Assembly (NCBI GenBank): GCA_907165135.1
Contig: OU015567.1
Coordinates: 1,369,001-1,433,000 of the forward strand
Reading direction: 5' to 3'
Source: Oikopleura dioica
Lineage: Eukaryota > Chordata > Appendicularia > Copelata > Oikopleuridae
DNA: 64,000 nt
Positions 44,568 through 54,872 of this stretch are shown here, one piece after another. The first letter of the stretch is position 1; each line of letters starts with the position of its first letter. The notes under the pieces are model-generated. The model worked only from the letters and a program-made list of their open reading frames with translations, searched no databases and had not been told where the DNA came from. Position numbers and translations under genes: made by a program.

Positions 44568-45795
44568 TTAATTTTCGAATCTACAAGAATAAAAATATTG
44601 GCCGTAGCATTTGGCATCAGCAAAGTATCCAGGAGCTCCGTAATTGATGATAACACAAGGATCGCGACCGTCGTTGGGTTCTTTTCCATACCATTTCAAA
44701 AATGGATCTCGATTGCCAGTAACGGTAGAGTACTGAACTCTATTTGAGCCTTCTCGGACACCTTAATTTTTATGACGGAATAGCTCTTTGGAGAAATTAC
44801 CTATGTATTCAACATATCTCATCGGCAGCCTCGTGAATTCTTTCCACTCTTCTTCATTCTCGAAAAAAGCCAAATGCCCTCCTTGTTGATTGCACTAGAA
44901 AATTCTTTATCGGACTCATAAGTAATTACTTACCTTGTACTCCGCTAATTCCATCGTTGATTTCTCTTCCTGTTGAATAAAAGTGACATTCTTCGGCCTT
45001 ATTGTTGGTCCGACTCCCGAGTCGAAATTCTCTTCGAATCGACAAGTAAATTGTCTCGAAGTATAACTTTTCAATTCAAAAAGGTCTGAAGAATAAACCC
45101 TTACCAATAATCGGCTGCCCAGTCGCCTGTAGATAAATACCAGTAGTTATAAATGCATGGAGCCGCGTAGGTACTCGGGTGACCCGGGCCGAACTGATGA
45201 AAAGTCGCATTTGACCCGTCTGTGTTTCGGTAAAAATAGTCGGAGGCTGATTTCCAGGTGACTTGGCGATAGCCGAAGTGCTCAAGTCGTACTGGGAATT
45301 CAGCCAGGTACAGTTCGTATTCTTCCTGGGTTCGGAAGAATAGCAAATGACCGCCTCGGTCTTGGCAGAAATTTTCGGCTCCTTCCATGGTCAAAGCGGG
45401 ATCTTCCTCTGTTCGTTCAAACCAGACTCGAGCTTCTCTTGTCGTTTCTAAAGCAGTTGTTGTGGTGATTATTGTCGTTGATATTTGGGCAGAAGTTGTT
45501 CTCGGGCAAATTTCATTCTGACAGCCATAACAACCAAACGGGCAATATTCGCCACAGGGACAGGATTTCATGCACTCGTCTTTGCTTTGGACGCAGAGGG
45601 AGAGGCAGAAATCGGTCTCACAGAGAAGCCGACATTTGTTATAATCAAGCCTGCATTTTGCTTCGCATTCTTCATAAAGATCCGCTTCTCTATTTATCTT
45701 TTGAACGATCTCGTCAGATTTAAGTCGAATACTTACGGGCAGTTATCGATTGAAAATGATAAAGAACAAGATAAAAGGAGATAAAAAACTCTCAT
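44568..45795 (-). CDS. Secreted protein with Cys module and two C-type lectin domains
   Basis: Minus strand. Signal exon MRVFYLLLSCSLSFSIDNC (45737-45795); exon 45105-45689 has a Cys-rich module (ECEAKCRLDYNKCRLLCE, CMKSCPCGEYCPFGCYGC), a Thr linker (TTIITTTTALETT), then CTLD 1: ALTMEGAENFCQDRGGHLLFF, VTWKSASDYFYRNTDGS, YNYWYLSTGDWAADY. A 38-bp intron joins it to CYTSRQFTCRFEEN, completing the disulphide pattern. CTLD 2 spans the last exons: MELAEYKCNQQGGHLAFFEN, WYGKEPNDGRDPCVIINY, FADAKCYGQYFYSCRFEN. Neither domain shows the EPN-WND or QPD-WND calcium/sugar motif clearly (KEPND is present in CTLD 2 only), so glycan binding is uncertain. Confidence 0.75.
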
Positions 45796-46117
45796 TTTCA
45801 ACTGTGATTTCCTGTACTTTACATATTCCAGCAAGCCTGGACAAGAAGCTCGTCTGATTGACATTTGCAAAATTTTATAGTATTTGTATTTCGTTATCTA
45901 AATTGAGATTTTGAATCAATTCGTCAGAACAAGTCAGTTGGAACTAATATTTCCTCATTTAAAAATGGAAAATGATCATTTTCGAGCTCATTGAATAAAA
46001 TTTTTAATTCCCGACGGAAATGCGATTTTGACGGTTCGGAACATCCATAAAGGTCAATTCAAAAAGAAGCGCCATTTCGCTCTTTCGTGAGACGAGATTT
46101 AGAGAAAAGTCTGAAAA

Positions 46118-46838
46118 TGATGCTTTTTCTGATCTGCGCGGTGGCCGTTGCTGCTCAATCTTGTGAGGACACTGATAAGTACTCTCCCCCTAAAAATGCA
46201 AAATCAACGTCATTCTAGAATAAAAAAATGGCAAGCAGTTCGAGAAATAGACGAAAGCCTCCTCAACAAAATCACAGTTGCGGCGAAATTCTACCAGAAA
46301 TCAATTTCTTACGGCGAGATTGGGGACACCCTTAAAAGCTCAACCCTCAAAAAAGCTTATGAGAAAAGCCTGACACATCTGGACACGGCTTTTGAGAATA
46401 AATTTTGCAACCATTACAAGCGATTTGAACCAGTTCAGCAGCTGATCGGTAAGTCAAAGACGAAACCCGTAATTTCGAAAAATTCTCTCTCTGTTTATAT
46501 TAAACTCTATGTTTCTAAATTGAATGAAAAAACAGACCATGATAAACTCTGACAACAGAGTGCTGATTTTTATCCTTTCAAAATACAATCTTATTTTAGA
46601 GGCCGTCGACACAAATTTCGACGAAACAAAAATCGATCTTGCAATCGAGTCCCTCAAGGAACAATCTTACGGATCCGATCTCACAGAAAACCTCCGCGAA
46701 TTGCTCTGGAATTCTTTACTCTTTTGCGTCTACGAACTCCACGGAATGATTGAAGCGCAAGCTATAGTTGATGAGAATGTTGAGTACTACAAGTCGAAGA
46801 TCATTACTGGAGAGGCTTTTGAAATGAAACTCGAATAA
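46118..46838 (+). CDS. Small secreted helical protein, 176 aa
   Basis: Three exons (46118-46179, 46219-46448, 46600-46838), GT-AG, phases agree. MMLFLICAVAVAAQS is a clear signal peptide. The mature chain is charged and predicted helical (KKWQAVREIDESLLNKI, SLKEQSYGSDLTENLRELL) with three cysteines (SCED, KFCNHY, LFCVYE) and no recognised domain. TTTAG eight to twelve bases before the ATG could be a trans-splice acceptor. Family unknown. Confidence 0.6.
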
Positions 46839-46854
46839 ACTTGAAATTAAAATT

Positions 46855-46972
46855 ATTGATAAATGTAAGCAAGTGGTTGTTTAAGAACGGACTCCGAATA
46901 AGACCAAAATGTCTTGGTCAAAACGACAAACCTCAGAAGCGACTGTCGATATTTAAGTTGCCTCCGTATCAT
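46855..46972 (-). pseudogene. Duplicated first exon of METTL24-like gene
   Basis: The minus-strand reading from the ATG at 46972, MIRRQLKYRQSLLRFVVLTK then TFWSYSESVLKQPL, aligns with the start of the METTL24-like gene at 52571 (MRISRQIKCRHLLLGFVVMT, FWYFPESVLKQQ). The similarity continues into the 5' flank (GTCGTAATCGCGGCGG at 47018 and CTCGTAATCGCGGCGG at 52628). Nothing downstream matches the rest of that gene, so this is an exon-sized duplicate with its promoter region. Confidence 0.7.
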
Positions 46973-47124
46973 TATTCTTTCTTTATTTTCTTAATACGAA
47001 AATAATTATTTTGATGAAGGTCGTAATCGCGGCGGTTGATTTTGCCGGAAGGTAAGTATCAAAAAAAAAAGACAGAATGTGAGTTTTTGCTGATTTTCCA
47101 AAAGATGCTCAAAAACGGTTCTCT

Positions 47125-47466
47125 TTAAGGACCCCCCCCCCCGTCAACAATTTTCCTCAAAAAATCGAAAATTTCAAAAAAGCCATATTTTGGCTTCTTA
47201 GTGTTCCTGAAAGTTCAAGTTATCATAAAAACTTGTTCGGAGCACTTTTTGACCAAGAAAATTTTAGCAAAATTGGGACTTTTTCGTCATTTTTCCTCAA
47301 AAAGTACGATTTTCAGACGCGATTTTGAGGGTGTTAGAGTCGAGATAGACGCCCAAAAAATGAAGACTCAAAATCGTTTTTTGACCTGTAGAATCCATTT
47401 TCTCAAGTCAAAATTTTGAAATACCGAAAAAATTTTTCGAAAATTGTTGACGGGGGGATTTTCAAG
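47125..47466. mobile_element. GGACCCCCC-family MITE (copy C)
   Basis: TTAAGGACCCCCC at 47125 and GTTGACGGGGGGATT near 47446-47460 are the ends; the right TTAA has mutated. The core GAGTCGAGATAGACGCCC is at about 47338. Intergenic, non-coding. Confidence 0.8.
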
Positions 47467-47647
47467 TCAAATTAATTTTTATCAACTCATTCGAAATAAA
47501 AAAAATTGCTCCTTATATTGGAAGAAATTGAAATCGAAAAACGATTTATTCATTCAAATAATGTTCAGAAAAATCGCAAACAGTGGTCACCAAGAGAAAT
47601 GATCGTTGACGGACGATTTATTGATAGCTTTCTGAAAATCAGGCTTT

Positions 47648-48825
47648 TTAGTGCTGATTGCCGCATTTCAGCTGCTTGAATTTCTTGGTGATCAGCAATT
47701 TTCTCTGTCGTTGGATGAGACGCTCGAATCTTTGCGAACCTTCGTTGTCAACGCAGACAAAGGCATCGGCGAAGGAAGCAAGGCAAGCGAAAAGTCCTTG
47801 CAATTTTACGCAGACGTCCGCAGAGTCGACCGGAGCGAGGAAAGCAGAGTGATCGTTGGAGCCAGCGGGAAACTCGCAAGCATCAGCAGAAGCTCGCCTC
47901 TTTTTTTAAGGTTTCGCAATTTCGAATAAAAAAAGGATTTTAAAGATTGATAGATGAACAATTTGCTTACCCTTTCCTGAAGAATGTCCATCTTGTTGAA
48001 AAAATTGTTGAATCGGTCCATCTTCTTTGATGCAAGTTTTGAGTTGGCGCCGAGGCCAGGAAGAGCAGCGTAAAAATCTCTAACCGCAAAGCTGATTTCG
48101 TCAGAAGCTTTTACTATCTGAGACCATGCGTCAGTTGGGGAAAGGACAGTGGACGGAGCAGAAGTGGTAGAAGAAGAAGAAGTAGTCGAGGCGTTTCCTT
48201 CTTCGAGACAAGAGTAGTCTCCGTCGTAAACGACGCATATTTCGAAGCCTTTGTATACGATGCTATCGTCGGTTTCAAAAACGATCGTCGCAGTGTTGCC
48301 CTGGACGGTGACTGTGCGCAGGCCGGTTTCGACGGTCGTGACATCTCGTCGGAGTCGAGTAGCGGCAGCATCATCGTTTGATCTTCGTCGTCGGAGAGAG
48401 GCGGGATTGACCAAGCCACAGTAGTACGTGTCGTGACCGTTCGCGTCAGAGACAAGCAAGTAGTCTTTGATGCAATTGGAGCTCTCTTCAACGGCGAAGC
48501 TCTTCGCAACGAGATCGAAGGACGTGACGGACGGGTCGAGTTGAATGTTCCAGGTGCAGTGCACGCTAGAATAGTAGAATGGCGCAGTGTCACCGTTTGC
48601 ATTGCCAACATACATCTCGAGCGTTGGAGAGACGATCATCTGTGAGCCGGTAATCGTTCCGCCGCATTCCATGCCGACGTAGTCTCCGTCGTACTCCGCG
48701 TCCGGACCCCACTGGCTAGAAGAGCTCCAACCTTTTGCGGAAGCAATGATCAGTCCAGGTAAAACCTAAAAATTTTTTTTGATAATCTTATGAAAGAAAA
48801 TATTTTAAATCTAGCGTACCTTCAT
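47648..48825 (-). CDS. Secreted CUB-domain protein with C-terminal helical Cys domain
   Basis: Minus strand, three exons: 48820-48825 (just ATG AAG), 47971-48765 and 47648-47899; 350 residues. Signal MKVLPGLIIASA. CUB features: MECGGTITG, SSVHCTWNIQLD, IKDYLLVSDANG, YYCGLVNPA, TVTVQGNTATIVFETDDS, KGFEICVVYD, the four-Cys CUB pattern. Its middle holds a basic insert (SLRRRRSNDD) that could be a furin-type site. A Ser/Thr linker leads to a helical C-terminal region with KKMDRFNNFFNKMDILQERR, ADACEF, ADVCVKL, ACLASFADAFVC and KCGNQH. That region resembles the C-terminus of the gene at 53556. AATAAA lies about 30 bp after the stop. Confidence 0.75.
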
Positions 48826-50800
48826 TTTCTGCGCTTGCTATCAAATTATCTGATCGAAAATTTGAATTTGGTTTTAACCCAAGTTTTCCCGTATTTATTA
48901 CCAATTCTCTTCAGCGCCGCAGCAAGATGGCGTCCAAATGATAATATGCATCTAGGTCGATCTGGTACATTTATAGACTTACCATAAAGTCTATAATAAA
49001 AACTCTTTATCTACTCAAAAAACTGACGACCAGCTCTGAAGGACCCCGATGGACGTCATATAATGGAAAATTTTGATAGAAGACGAGATTGTCCTCTTCG
49101 GAACCAAATTTACATACTATACTTACATATCCCCACCCCAATTTCATCAACTTTGCCTTCGAACTACTCTTTTTAGGTCTGAGCTTTTTTCTAGGATGAT
49201 GGCTCATTTTGAAGCTCAATTTTTAATGAATGACCTCTAGTATAGAAATATATTTTTATAAGGAGAGATGTTTTTAAACTGATTTTTGCCATTTTTATGA
49301 GTTTCTTTGCTCTTTTGTGCCTTTAAGTGGGTAGATATTTTATTTAATCTATTTTATCTAATTCTGTGGTTTCTAAGTTTTCTTAGGAGCCCTGATTATG
49401 TCGACTTTGAAAAGTCGAAAAAACTGCGAACTTTTTCGAAGTAAAATTTTTCATTAAATAAGCCATTTTCAAAGTTGTGTCAAGCTTTACCACGTGATGG
49501 ACTCCCCTTGAAATAATATATGAAAATGATTGCCAGACAACGGAGATTCCTAAAATATATCATACAAAACCTGTCGATGATATTTTTCACATCGGGAGGG
49601 GATCCCTTAAAGTAACTTACTTAGCGCTTCTTTATCAATTCGGATTTTTCGCATTTTGCGCTTTAGACTAAAGCCAAGTCAGCAGGAAAAATTTAGACAA
49701 ACTCAAGAGGTCAGGTATCGTCGTGGAATATTTAACAAAAATACAAAACATTTCGGGGCAAACCGACCGGCGATCGAGAAAAAAATATTAGTACTATTCA
49801 CTCATGTCTATTTTCTTGAAAGACAAAAAATCTTCAATTTTTGTAAAAAAGAAAAGCAAAATAAGCGTAAAATTTTACAATTTGAATAAGTTGCATGATT
49901 TCGGTATCAAAATTATCATGGCTGAGGGACTGAACTTCGAGGTAGAACTAGATTTTTTTGATAAAAGCGTTAATTTCGACCGGTTTTCATGGTAAACTTA
50001 ACTAAGATGTTTCAGTTTGTATAAAAGTAATCTGAGAAAATGCAACGGATATAATTTTTATGTGTGAACTTGGTCGAAAACAACCCTTTGTTTTTCCCTG
50101 AGTCTGACCTGAGTACCTGAGTCCGAGCAGGCCTGACCTGTTTGCCTGAGTACCTGACTGAGTGAAACCCTGACCTGAGTTCCTGAGTAAATCTCGAGAA
50201 AAAATTTACGAATCCTGACACTGAGCCTGACCCTCTACTCAGCTTGCCGAGCCAACGCTCCCTAGGTCCTAATATTCCGAGGTCTAGTCGTAGGTAACTT
50301 AGGGTTATAAGCGGTGAAGACGAATATCTTAGATACTATACCTACTAATAAAATCATATTTCAAGTTTATCTTCAGCTCGGCAAAATCCAGACAATCAAA
50401 ATAGGCCAAGTATTGTCGAGGAAAATTTATCAAAATATAAAATATTTTGGATCTTGTTTTTGCCGACCGGCGATTCATGAAAAATGATTATTAATTAATT
50501 TTGATGTCTATTTTTGTAACAAGACAGAGAATTTGGCCTTCTAAAGATTGAGGCACCACAAGAAGGAAAATTGAAAGTTTTTGAAAAAACTTCTTTCTTT
50601 CAAAGGCCACAATATTAAATTTTGATGTCAACTTAGGAAAATCTAAATTTAGGGTGCCAAAAGAGTCCTAAATCAAACTCATATTTTCGCGCAGAGGCCC
50701 TTACGCGCGCATTTTTTGGAAGAGAACTTATTGGGTTGGCGGGGCCCAACCCTCGCTCTTGTTCAGAACTATTTCCTAGGTCAGGATTTGGTCGGATGAG
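48826..50800. other. 2-kb region without a convincing gene; CCTGA-rich repeat
   Basis: No splice-linked coding is seen. About 50096-50240 is a cluster of CCTGAG/CTGACC words in direct order (TGACCTGAGTACCTGAGTC, CCTGACCTGAGTTCCTGAG) forming a degenerate short tandem repeat, related to the CCTGAGTCAGGG motif of other elements here. The remainder is AT-rich. Confidence 0.4.
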
Positions 50801-50812
50801 ACCCGGAAACTC

Positions 50813-52571
50813 TTATAAAACTGAAATTGCGATATATTGATAGGTGGCATAGTCAAGGCAGCTACTGATTCTTCGAGTGAAGGCACAGTCGTATTTGTTG
50901 ATTGAAGAATTGATACAGGTGAGTACAGAAAAGAGTTGTGTTTGAGTAAATATTGCACTTCTACGATTTTTCCGATTTTTCATTCGCACGGCTCCACATT
51001 CGGATTCCACCAACCAAGGCACCATAGAAGCTCCGTTTTCTCCTTGAAAAGGGGTAGATATTTTACGTTTGATGAAATAACTTACGGTTGTGATTTTTTG
51101 TTTTATATCACTCATATCGCGTCCAAACGATTCCTTCACGTCGAAAAGTTTGAATCCTGAAAACACCTTTTAGCGATTATCATTGATTTTTCCATACCAT
51201 GTTCTTCAAGAGCCTTCATGACGGAATACTGCAGTCTGATGTAATTTGCATCTTTTGCGGGTCCAAAAACATGGAGTTCCAAGCTCAATTGTCTGATACA
51301 CTTCCAAGCACCTAAAAAATTTCGAAAATTTCGAGAGGGCTTTTTGAGAGATGAAATTACCAGTTTCGAGAATGCTTCTGATTGTTTTATCTTCGTAACC
51401 GTGTCTTGGGCCTTCGATGTCAATTTTGACCGCGTCGATGATTCTTCCTCTGTGGCCGAGTTCGTCGATGATGGAAGGGAGTGTTCGAACCTTCCATTTT
51501 CTCAATTCGTTGAGTTTCGCATCGCTAAAAACAGCTCTCGCAGTGAAGAATATGGAAGAACCTACCCATATTTCTTTCTGTAGGCGTAATCTCTAAGGGC
51601 AGTTTGATAAAGCGCATCAGAATCGACATCGCCAAGGCCATATCTGTGGAAGAAAATGTTCTCGGTATGCTTCGCATGTTCCGGCTCATCGTACATTCCA
51701 GGGTCGAAACTGTGAACTGAAAATGTTGCGCTAGAATCGAATTTGAAATCGAAAACTTACCTTGGCATCCAAGAGCTTCCATCCCTTCATCCCAGCTCCA
51801 CTCGTAATCGATCCCGAAACTATAGCCCAAACATGGCTCTCCTTTTTTTGGCCACCAGCCGTCAGCAAGGCATCCGGCATAAGCTCCATCCTGGTATTTG
51901 CCCTTGTTTCCAGGGGTTCCGACGTAGTGAAGATCTGGGCACTCGATTTGCTTCGTCATGTAATCGTACAGTCGGTCGATTTCTTCCTGAAAAGATAGAT
52001 GAATCGAAGGTAAAGAGAAGACGAAAGGCCTCATTTCTTAAAAAAAAAACTTTCTTTTACCTGAGGCGTCCCAAATCCAGCTTGAGGTTGAAGAGCCATG
52101 GGAATATGAGGAACATTTCTTCGTGGCTCAAGTTTCGCTTTCTCTTCTACTGGAGCGGGCGCTGGGACTTCTTCTTTGATTTTTGATGCTTCGTCACTTT
52201 TGGACTGCTCTTCGATAATTTGCCTTACTTCGTCTACTGCGTTGTGAACTTGAACTGCTTCGACAGGTTTTTGCGGGGCGAGATTTTCAGCGTGAACTTC
52301 GGATTTGCCCGATTCGAGATTTGCGAGTTTTTGGAGGGCTGCGATTTGCTCGCTTTCTTGGATCATATTTACCCATTCATGCTCGCTAAGAAATAAAATT
52401 ATGAAAATTGCCATTTTTCTTCTTTTCAAACCTTATTTCTTGCATTCTCTTTCTTAAAACCTTCTTCATCTGTTGCTTCAAAACCGACTCGGGAAAATAC
52501 CAAAATATAAGCGTCATAACGACAAATCCCAGCAACAAGTGTCGACATTTTATTTGCCTGGATATCCTCAT
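50813..52571 (-). CDS. METTL24-like: METTL24-like type II membrane methyltransferase
   Basis: Minus strand, at least seven exons. The N-terminus MRISRQIKCRHLLLGFVVMT places a basic tail before a transmembrane helix (LLLGFVVMTLIFWYF). A charged stem rich in E, A and P follows. The catalytic region contains ECPDLHYVGTPGNKGKYQDG, WPKKGEPCLGYSFGIDYEWS, MEALGC, VHSFDPGMYDEPEH (acidic end of a Rossmann strand, likely for S-adenosylmethionine), FFHRYGLGD, VDAVKIDIEGP-like IIDAVKIDIEGP, and LSLELHVF. This matches the Methyltransf_24 layout of METTL24 proteins. The substrate is not known to me. The C-terminal exon and stop are uncertain (alternative readings end near 50776 or 50813). A duplicated first exon lies at 46855. 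Confidence 0.75.
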
Positions 52572-52906
52572 TCTTCTCTGTTTTATAATATATTTTTTGA
52601 AAATACAAAAATTATTATTTTGAAAAAGCTCGTAATCGCGGCGGTAGATTTTGCCCGAGGGAGGGTTTGGCGACCTCAGAGCCTTTCAAGCCAATTTTGG
52701 GCAAGGTTGACAAGCAACCAGAACTTGATTTACATAACTCAGAATCGGTAATGGCATTGGCTGAAGGAAAGGCAAACTTGTTATTAATTTTTAATGTTCA
52801 GAAATTTCCTTTTTTTATAAAAAAATTTAAAACATTCAATTATTAAAAATTAATATTAAATTATTTTTATTGTTTTTATTTTTCAATCAAACTGTGGTGA
52901 AAGTAT

Positions 52907-53059
52907 CTAAAGATCAGCAAATTGAAGCTGAAGCTCATCAAGATCTTCACCATTCAAAATTTGAGCCAGGTTTGGGAACACTGGAACGACGCGTTTTTCA
53001 ATCGGATATCGGCGGAGTGGAAAAACATGAGCGAAAAGAAGCAAAAGAACCATCATCAT
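52907..53059 (-). CDS. 50-residue secreted peptide precursor candidate
   Basis: Minus strand, single exon. The reading MMMVLLLLFAHVFP is a short, strong signal peptide; it is followed by LRRYPIEKRVVPVFPNLAQ and ILNGEDLDELQLQFADL. RR and KR dibasic pairs bracket YPIE and release a 27-residue acidic C-terminal peptide, the layout of a small neuropeptide or hormone precursor. There is no C-terminal amidation Gly. Support for a real gene: AATAAA motifs 25-40 bp after the stop, and a TATAAAAA box about 40 bp upstream of the ATG. No cysteines. Family not recognised. Confidence 0.5.
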   Translation of the reverse strand: MMMVLLLLFAHVFPLRRYPIEKRVVPVFPNLAQILNGEDLDELQLQFADL

Positions 53060-53094
53060 CTCGGTGAATCGTAAGAGGACAAAGGACCAGTAGC

Positions 53095-53102
53095 TTTTTA
53101 TA
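53095..53102 (-). promoter_or_regulatory. TATA box for the small peptide gene
   Basis: On the minus strand CTTATAAAAAGC lies 36-43 bp before the ATG at 53059. The 68-bp gap to the plus-strand ATG at 53127 means both promoters share this space. Confidence 0.4.
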
Positions 53103-53126
53103 AGGGTCGACTGTTATTATCAATTC

Positions 53127-53512
53127 ATGATTTTGTCGGTTTACCTGTTGATGTTGAGTTGTGTAAGTAGCAAAATCATTGTGTCGTCAAGTGAAAAGTT
53201 CTGCGGTGAGTAAATAGGTCAGTACTAATGATATTCAACAAGGTCAAAAACAAAGTGCAAACTTAATTTATCTAGAACATCGACGTAAGCTCGAAAGGGA
53301 CACTGAAAAATTGAGCCATTTCGCAAAAGTTCTGTTAACTGCCACGTCATGTTTGATTTGATAAGATGGATTTGGTAAAACCGTTTGGAGCACCCAGCAA
53401 TTTCAAACCAAAGATCCAAGATTTAAAAACACTTGTTACAAGTAGTAATTTCCAAATAATACGCGATTTTGAAGATTTAAGATCTCTAGCGCCACATGAA
53501 CTTTCAATATAA
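53127..53512 (+). CDS. Small secreted protein, about 103 aa
   Basis: Three exons (53127-53205, 53243-53328, 53366-53512), two introns of 37 bp each, GT-AG, phases agree. MILSVYLLMLSCVSS is a signal peptide. The mature part is basic then mixed: GQKQSANLIYLEHRRKLERD, LVKPFGAPSNFKPKIQDLKT, DFEDLRSLAPHELSI. If the second intron is not used the protein ends earlier, at 53361 (65 aa). It lies head-to-head with the peptide gene at 52907 and its stop is 43 bp before the next ATG on the same strand, with no polyadenylation signal between, which looks like a larvacean operon. Family unknown. Confidence 0.5.
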
Positions 53513-53555
53513 GATTTGAAATTTTCAAGAAACAAATCAGATAAATGAAAAGAAA

Positions 53556-54872
53556 ATGAAGAATATCTTTATCTTTTTTGTTAAAATTGCACTTTGCGAT
53601 CCAGCTTGGGTAAGAAAGATCTCAATTTTACAATCAAAATGACCGTTTATAGACACCGCCAGCTCGAAATGCAACTTGCGAAGATACTTTGATCGGAAGT
53701 TCTCCCCTCCGTGCGACGGATCTTCCACCTTTACCCTCGCCAGACATAGGCGCATTCAAACAATTTGAAACAGATTGCGAGACTATAGCGGACGAAGAAT
53801 TTGAAATAAAAGTGAAAGTCGAGTGCGACTTCGCTAAAATTCGAACACAGGGAGCTCATAAGTGGTCTTACATTGTTTCCACTAGCCATGTTTTTACCGT
53901 TAGAACCATATCTGAAGGTTCCCAAACTGATCCGGACTATCTTTTCCAAATTTTTATCAATAAACTTAATTGGCAAAATGACACGATTCATGTTTTCGGG
54001 GATGATGTCCGCCCTGCCAACAACCCTTCTGCTCTATATTTCCACGAGAACGATTGCACCGAAGGAGGATACATGGAAATCGTGGTCAATCAGGTAATAT
54101 CATTCTCAGACCAGAAAATAATAAAAAATGTAAAGTGGATAAGCGAAGACGGAAAAACGTACAAAAGAATGGACATCGACGGAGTTTTACGGTCGATTGT
54201 AATTTCTGATGGCAGCGAATTTTGGCTGACTTCAGGACACATCGTTGGAGGGAGCAATTCTGGATTCTTTGGACCCGACAAGGAAAAGTATGCAGTTTCG
54301 GATCTTGGAATCCAGGACTATGAGATCAGAACATTCCGACCGACGAAGCCACCAACAACGACAACCACAACAACTACGACTGCGACTACGACGAGTACGA
54401 CAACATCCGAATCTTCTACTTCAACGAGCACAACAACAACAACTACGACGACTACGACGACAACTACGACAGTTTCGGATAGAATCATAATTCTCCGTGG
54501 TCATGCGGCTGTAAGCAGAAAAAAATATTTTTTTAGAAATATTTTTTTCAGAAAATTTACAACAAAATTGCTGGCGCCGGTTTCGCAAGACGATTCGAAG
54601 GAAGAATGACCAAAATCTTCGACAAACTTGAAAGGTCCGCTACAGGAGAGGACTGCTACGAAGAAAATGGCTTTGGTGAGGAAGACGAAGACGCAGCTGA
54701 TGTCTCTGTTTTCGACGCCGAGAACATCTGCAAACTCAACAAGCAAATCAATTCCGCAATCAACAGTCAAGCAAGACATTATGCTTGCAAAGGAAGAGGC
54801 AAAGTATACCGTCAAATCATCCGATCCGCCAGAAAAGTCAAAGCATTCTTTAACGAACGGAATAACTGTTAA
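53556..54872 (+). CDS. Secreted protein with Thr-rich stalk and C-terminal helical Cys domain, 410 aa
   Basis: Exons 53556-53609, 53653-54510 and 54552-54872, phases agree. Signal MKNIFIFFVKIALC. The N-terminal 240 residues form a beta-rich globular region with few cysteines (TCEDTL, DCETI, VECDF, NDCTEGG) and no domain I recognise (SEFWLTSGHIVGGSNSGFFG). Then comes a Thr-rich stretch of about 55 residues (TTTTTTTT, TSTTTSESST), probably O-glycosylated, and a helical region (RRFEGRMTKIFDKLER, EDCYEE, ENICKLNKQ, HYACKGR, FNERNNC). The last region parallels the C-terminus of the CUB gene at 47648. AATAAA follows about 55 bp after the stop. Confidence 0.65.

Noticed and set aside
47040-47640. 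Plus-strand gene starting MKVVIAAVDFAG at 47014 and continuing after the MITE
   Set aside because: The start is the duplicated 5' flank of the METTL24-like exon and the downstream part overlaps the 3' UTR of the CUB gene; no consistent exon chain.
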